64,000 bases of DNA from CAWDVK01 sp963805715 (GTDB taxonomy: Bacteria > Actinomycetota > Actinomycetes > Streptosporangiales > Streptosporangiaceae), in NCBI GenBank assembly GCA_963805715.1, contig CAWDVK010000013.1:62001-126000 (forward strand). The letters run 5' to 3'. Under the pieces are notes generated by a model. That model was not told the DNA's origin, searched no databases, and saw only the letters and a list, made by a program, of their open reading frames with translations. Positions 61,011 to 64,000 of the stretch are shown piece after piece. The translations under genes and the position numbers were made by a program. Positions within the stretch are counted from its first letter, which is position 1. The number at the start of each line of letters is the position of its first letter.

Positions 61011-62074
61011 CGAGGCGCCGTCTCCTGTTGCTGGGAAGCCTGCTTGCCGCCGGGACCGTAGGCGGCTGCTCAGGTGTCTCGCACCTGGGATTCTTCCAGC
61101 CACCCTCACCGCCGGCCGCGGCAGCCGCGGCGATCGGCCGCGCGCCGCACCGGCAGCTCGGGATCGATGTCGACTTCTACCTTTCCCCTGGCATGAACGT
61201 CCCCTCCGTGGCCAGGACGGATGTGGCATATGTGAGGAGCCTGCACGCTAACTCGCTGTCGATCTCGTTCCCGTTCTTCATGGACGGTCCAAGCTCCTCC
61301 GGGGTGCGGGCAGGGAGCCAGACACCGTCTCCGGCTACGCTCGCGGTCCTCGTCAGGACCGCCGAATCAGCCGGCCTGTACGTCTCCGTGCGTCCCCTGC
61401 TGGACGAGCACAACCTGGGAATCTCCCGCGTCTACTGGAAGCCCGCAGACCCGGCCACCTGGTTTGCTAGCTACCGGCGGTTTCTGCTGCCCTACGCGGA
61501 AATGGCGCAACAGGCCCATGTCCCGGTTCTGGTCACCGGCGTCGAGTTCAGCCAGTTCAGCAGGTCGCCGAGGTGGACGCAGCTGGGTTCCGCGCTGCGC
61601 CGGGTATTCAGGGGAACACTGTCCTACTCGAATTACTGGGGCTATGCGGGCCGCCGGAATGTCAGCAGCAGCGGGGTCGTACAGACCGTGGATGCCTACA
61701 AGCCGGTGCTGCAGCCCGATGGCACCGCCAGCGTCGCCCAGCTGACTGCAGCCTGGGACGCATACGCCGCGAGCCTGCCGAGCGGCATCGTGCTGTCCGA
61801 GGTCGGCATTGCAGCGCAGCCTGGGGCATACGCGCAGCCCTACCAAATTGTCTGGCCAGGGGAACCAGTGGTCCCGTCCGTCCAGGGCCACTGGTTCACC
61901 GCGGCCTGCCACGCCGTCACCGCTGAGCACCTGGGCGGCATCTACTTCTGGTCACTGAACTTCGGGCAGCAGCTCACCGTTCCCCCAGGGCGGGCCGATC
62001 CCGCGTCGTTCACCGATAGCCGCGGCGCGGCCGCGATCTCCGCCTGCTTCAAGCGGCTGGGCAGCGAGCACTGA
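61007..62074 (+). CDS. lipoprotein glycosidase, GH113-like
   Basis: The 355-residue protein has a lipoprotein signal (RRRLLLLGSLLAAGTVGGCS, Cys21). The rest is a TIM barrel: LGIDVDFYLSPGMNVPSVAR, ANSLSISFPFFMDG, LYVSVRPLLDEHNLG. Glu180 (LVTGVEFSQFS) and Glu265 (GIVLSEVGIAAQPG) fit acid/base and nucleophile of GH113-like clan GH-A enzymes, known as mannanases. It should sit outside the membrane and trim the glycan made by its operon partners. It is translationally coupled to the GT2 gene and ends one base before the next start. Confidence 0.75.
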   Translation: MTRRRLLLLGSLLAAGTVGGCSGVSHLGFFQPPSPPAAAAAAIGRAPHRQLGIDVDFYLSPGMNVPSVARTDVAYVRSLHANSLSISFPFFMDGPSSSGVRAGSQTPSPATLAVLVRTAESAGLYVSVRPLLDEHNLGISRVYWKPADPATWFASYRRFLLPYAEMAQQAHVPVLVTGVEFSQFSRSPRWTQLGSALRRVFRGTLSYSNYWGYAGRRNVSSSGVVQTVDAYKPVLQPDGTASVAQLTAAWDAYAASLPSGIVLSEVGIAAQPGAYAQPYQIVWPGEPVVPSVQGHWFTAACHAVTAEHLGGIYFWSLNFGQQLTVPPGRADPASFTDSRGAAAISACFKRLGSEH

Positions 62075-62075
62075 T

Positions 62076-63764
62076 ATGGCGACCTTGACCACCGTCACCT
62101 CCCGACGGGCCCGCCACAGTGCGGCCCTGGGCGCACAGCACGAGTTCCCGCGAGCACTCCTCTGGGCGCCACTCGCCGCGGTCCTCATCACCCAGGCGAT
62201 CCTGTCGGCACGGCTGATCCACGTCAGCGTCGCCTCAGGGGACGAGAGCCTCTACATTTACAGCGGCCACCAGCTCATCCACGAGCTGTGGCACGGCGGC
62301 GGCACCCCCTATTACGAGACCTACTTCTCCGGCGCCCCCGACCTTTACCCGGTCCTGGCCGGCATTGCCGACCACCTCGGCGGCCTGGCAGCCGTGCGCC
62401 TGATGAGCCTCGCCTGCATGCTGACCGCCACCGGGCTGCTATATGCGACCGCGGACCGCATCTTCGGCTACTGGCCAGCCGTCACCGCCGCCGCCCTGTT
62501 TGCCTCACTCGGCGTCACCCAGTTCCTCGGCGCGTACGCCACCTTCGACGCGATGGCCCTCATGCTGATGGCCGCCGCCACCTACTGCGCGCTTCGAGCT
62601 GCAGAGGACCGCGAAGGTGCCGCACGGTGGCTGCTGGTCATCCCGGCCGTGCTTCTCACAGCCAACGCCATAAAGTACGCCTCGGCCCTGTTCGACCCTG
62701 TCGTTATCGGCCTGGGCGCTCTGATGATCCGCGATAACGGCTGGAAGCGCGCAGCCCAGCGGGCGGTTGCGCTATCCGGCACCACGCTGCTGCTGCTGGT
62801 CGTCGCGGTTTTCCTGGCCGGGAGCGGCTATCTCAAGGGCATCCTGGAGACAACCCTGACCCGGCAGAGCGGGAGCGTCGGCCCACTGGTCGGGCTGACC
62901 TCCTCAACCCCAGGCCAGATCATCTCCCACTCCTGGAACTGGATCGGCCTCGTCATCTGCCTGGGCGTGCTGGCCCTGCTGACGGCCGTACCGCTGCGTC
63001 GCGAGCGGCGGCACCTCGTTGTGCTCCTGCTGCTTGACGTGGCCGGGATCCTGGTGACGCTGGAGTACCTGCGCCTGGACACGCTCATCTCGGCGGAGAA
63101 ACATGACGATTTCGGCGCCTGGTTCACGTGCATAGCCGGCGGTTACGCCCTGGCCCGGGGCGCGGAACTCGTCCGCCGCTGGTATGCCAGGATCCCGTTC
63201 ATCATCGTGGCCGCGTCAGCGACCGGGGCCGCAGTGTTCCTCTACCTGCCGCAGGCCGCTGGCTTCTTCAGCGGCAACGCTATTGTCCCGCAGGCTCTCG
63301 TCCTGCGGCCGTACCTTGCATCGTCTTCACGGCATTACCTGCTGCTGGGCGGCCAGGAGCCCATGGCCATCCCCTACTACCTGCACCTGAACATCCCATG
63401 GCAGAACCTCACCGATGACAACTACATCAAGTACCCGGTGCCCGGGCGGCGTGGCACCTACATGGAAGGCGTACCGGGCTTCGAGGCCGCGATCCACCAT
63501 CGTTACTTTGCGGTGGTGAGCTTCCCCGCGGCCGCGCTGAACACCTCCTGGGATCAGATGGAACTCCGGACTGTGCGGTCAACTCCCGGCTACAAACTTG
63601 TCTCGACCGTCGGCGGCCCGACCTATATCTACCCTCCTGACTTCTCCGCGTCGGCCAGCCGCCGGCGGATGTCGACGGCCTCCCGGGCCGGGTCGAGGGC
63701 CGCGCGCTTGTCGCCGACCTCGCCCAGCGACACGCCTAGGGCTCCTTGGGGTCGAGGACTTTGA
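62076..63764 (+). CDS. polytopic GT39/PMT-like membrane glycosyltransferase
   Basis: The protein has about 11 hydrophobic helices. The loop after the first carries the typical acidic pair of GT-C enzymes (HVSVASGDESLYIYSGHQLI, Asp56-Glu57). It would use a polyprenyl-phosphate sugar on the outer face. The last soluble part ends near PTYIYPPDF at about 63640. The remaining 40 residues (SASRRRMSTASRAGSRAAR and on) are antisense to tetratricopeptide-repeat coding DNA, so the natural C-terminus has been replaced. It is the third gene of the glycan operon. Confidence 0.8.
   Translation: MATLTTVTSRRARHSAALGAQHEFPRALLWAPLAAVLITQAILSARLIHVSVASGDESLYIYSGHQLIHELWHGGGTPYYETYFSGAPDLYPVLAGIADHLGGLAAVRLMSLACMLTATGLLYATADRIFGYWPAVTAAALFASLGVTQFLGAYATFDAMALMLMAAATYCALRAAEDREGAARWLLVIPAVLLTANAIKYASALFDPVVIGLGALMIRDNGWKRAAQRAVALSGTTLLLLVVAVFLAGSGYLKGILETTLTRQSGSVGPLVGLTSSTPGQIISHSWNWIGLVICLGVLALLTAVPLRRERRHLVVLLLLDVAGILVTLEYLRLDTLISAEKHDDFGAWFTCIAGGYALARGAELVRRWYARIPFIIVAASATGAAVFLYLPQAAGFFSGNAIVPQALVLRPYLASSSRHYLLLGGQEPMAIPYYLHLNIPWQNLTDDNYIKYPVPGRRGTYMEGVPGFEAAIHHRYFAVVSFPAAALNTSWDQMELRTVRSTPGYKLVSTVGGPTYIYPPDFSASASRRRMSTASRAGSRAARLSPTSPSDTPRAPWGRGL
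63629..63735 (-). pseudogene. fragment of a tetratricopeptide-repeat gene
   Basis: On the minus strand SLGEVGDKRAALDPAREAVD is followed by IRRRLADAEKSGG and a stop. This is one unit of the 42-residue TPR typical of actinomycete NB-ARC/CHAT-type proteins. It is antisense to the end of the GT39-like gene. Confidence 0.6.
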
Positions 63765-63990
63765 CACTTGAACTGAGTTCTCAAACGGACGTAGCGTTGA
63801 TATGGCCCGCTCCACTCATTGCAGGCAGAGCCCTGACCAGCCACTTTGGGGTGGCACAACCGACGCGAGGACCGGTCGGACTAGGCGCAGCGGGCTGGCG
63901 GCGGTCAGCCGCCGGCGGATGTCGACGGCCTCCCGGGCCGGGTCGAGGGCCGCGCGATTGTCCCCGACCTCGGACAGCCGGACACCGAGG
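63656..63990. repeat. direct repeat of about 85 bp, 250 bp apart
   Basis: 63656-63740 and 63906-63990 share an identical 51-base core, then a diverging stretch. Both encode the same TPR segment on the minus strand. Units of this gene family are 126 bp, so a 250-bp offset (two units minus two bases) fits two neighbouring repeats with a frame loss between. Confidence 0.9.
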
Positions 63991-64000
63991 ATGTTCAGGC
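63816..64000 (-). pseudogene. C-terminal end of a tetratricopeptide-repeat protein, runs off the window
   Basis: The reading from the window edge is LNILGVRLSEVGDNRAALDP, then AREAVDIRRRLTAASPLRL, and it leaves the repeat pattern before its stop at 63816. The gene lies mostly beyond position 64000. Parent proteins often carry an NB-ARC-type ATPase or CHAT protease at the front and serve signalling or conflict roles; whether this one does cannot be seen. The tail after the repeat is not TPR-like, suggesting a shift or truncation. Confidence 0.6.

Overview
This 64-kb window is high-GC DNA of an actinomycete. The signs are strong third-codon G/C bias, frequent GTG/TTG starts, an SOS-type box of mycobacterial form, an actinobacterial SAM-dependent methyltransferase (DUF574 type), a Tricorn homologue, an SPFH plus ribbon-helix-helix pair and a bacterial prolyl-tRNA synthetase. 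A soil or litter lineage near Streptosporangiales/Catenulisporales is likely, but that is inference.

Layout. 0.1-11 kb: GH3 beta-glucosidase, dnaE2 (one frameshift) behind a LexA-like box, DHA2 drug-efflux MFS, pepN (one frameshift). 11-16 kb: secreted barrel-like protein, LLM oxidoreductase, two tandem sulfotransferases (one frameshifted), class II aldolase. 16-23 kb: secreted GH9, secreted glycosidase-like protein, an operon of class V aminotransferase, double cupin and a broken acetolactate-synthase-like enzyme, then a transposase tail. 23-32 kb: an accessory stretch with many gene remnants (DUF6624, LuxR/MalT, Trypco2-like, TetR, benzoate-CoA ligase) between intact oxidoreductase, DUF4386, GNAT and amidohydrolase genes. 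32-41.5 kb: small membrane proteins, lipoprotein, proS, Tricorn, and an Lrp/aminotransferase operon. 41.7-46.4 kb: aminobutyraldehyde-type dehydrogenase, remnants of an FAD amine oxidase and a PucR regulator, a CPA2 antiporter and mmsA. 46.7-55.2 kb: coiled-coil protein, lipase, SDR and PQQ-propeller remnants, SPFH/RHH, ABM-like, DUF4097 lipoprotein, methyltransferase, GlcG/HbpS remnant and a class III aminotransferase. 55.2-64 kb: surface-polysaccharide region, with galE and a GT4 gene cut by a truncated IS, a gene-poor kilobase, then a coupled operon of an egghead-like GT2, a GH113-like lipoprotein and a GT39-like membrane protein, ending in TPR gene fragments.

Functionally, the coherent pieces are polysaccharide breakdown (GH3, GH9), putrescine/GABA-type amine catabolism (aminotransferase, Lrp, ALDH and a lost FAD oxidase), valine/beta-amino-acid catabolism (mmsA), and a three-gene glycan assembly operon.

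The most striking feature is how the broken genes are broken. Besides single-base frameshifts (at least one in a C6 homopolymer), many genes keep their true start and true end but lack the middle: the acetolactate-synthase-like gene, DUF6624, LuxR (twice), benzoate-CoA ligase, SDR and PQQ propeller, plus a fused FAD-oxidase/PucR pair. This is either a real deletion-driven erosion process or a systematic assembly artefact; raw reads would decide. A second theme is in-frame minisatellites (15, 18 and 24 bp units) in linkers and tails of several unrelated proteins. I found no tRNA, rRNA or CRISPR array, and nothing I can defend as a new defence or biosynthetic system.
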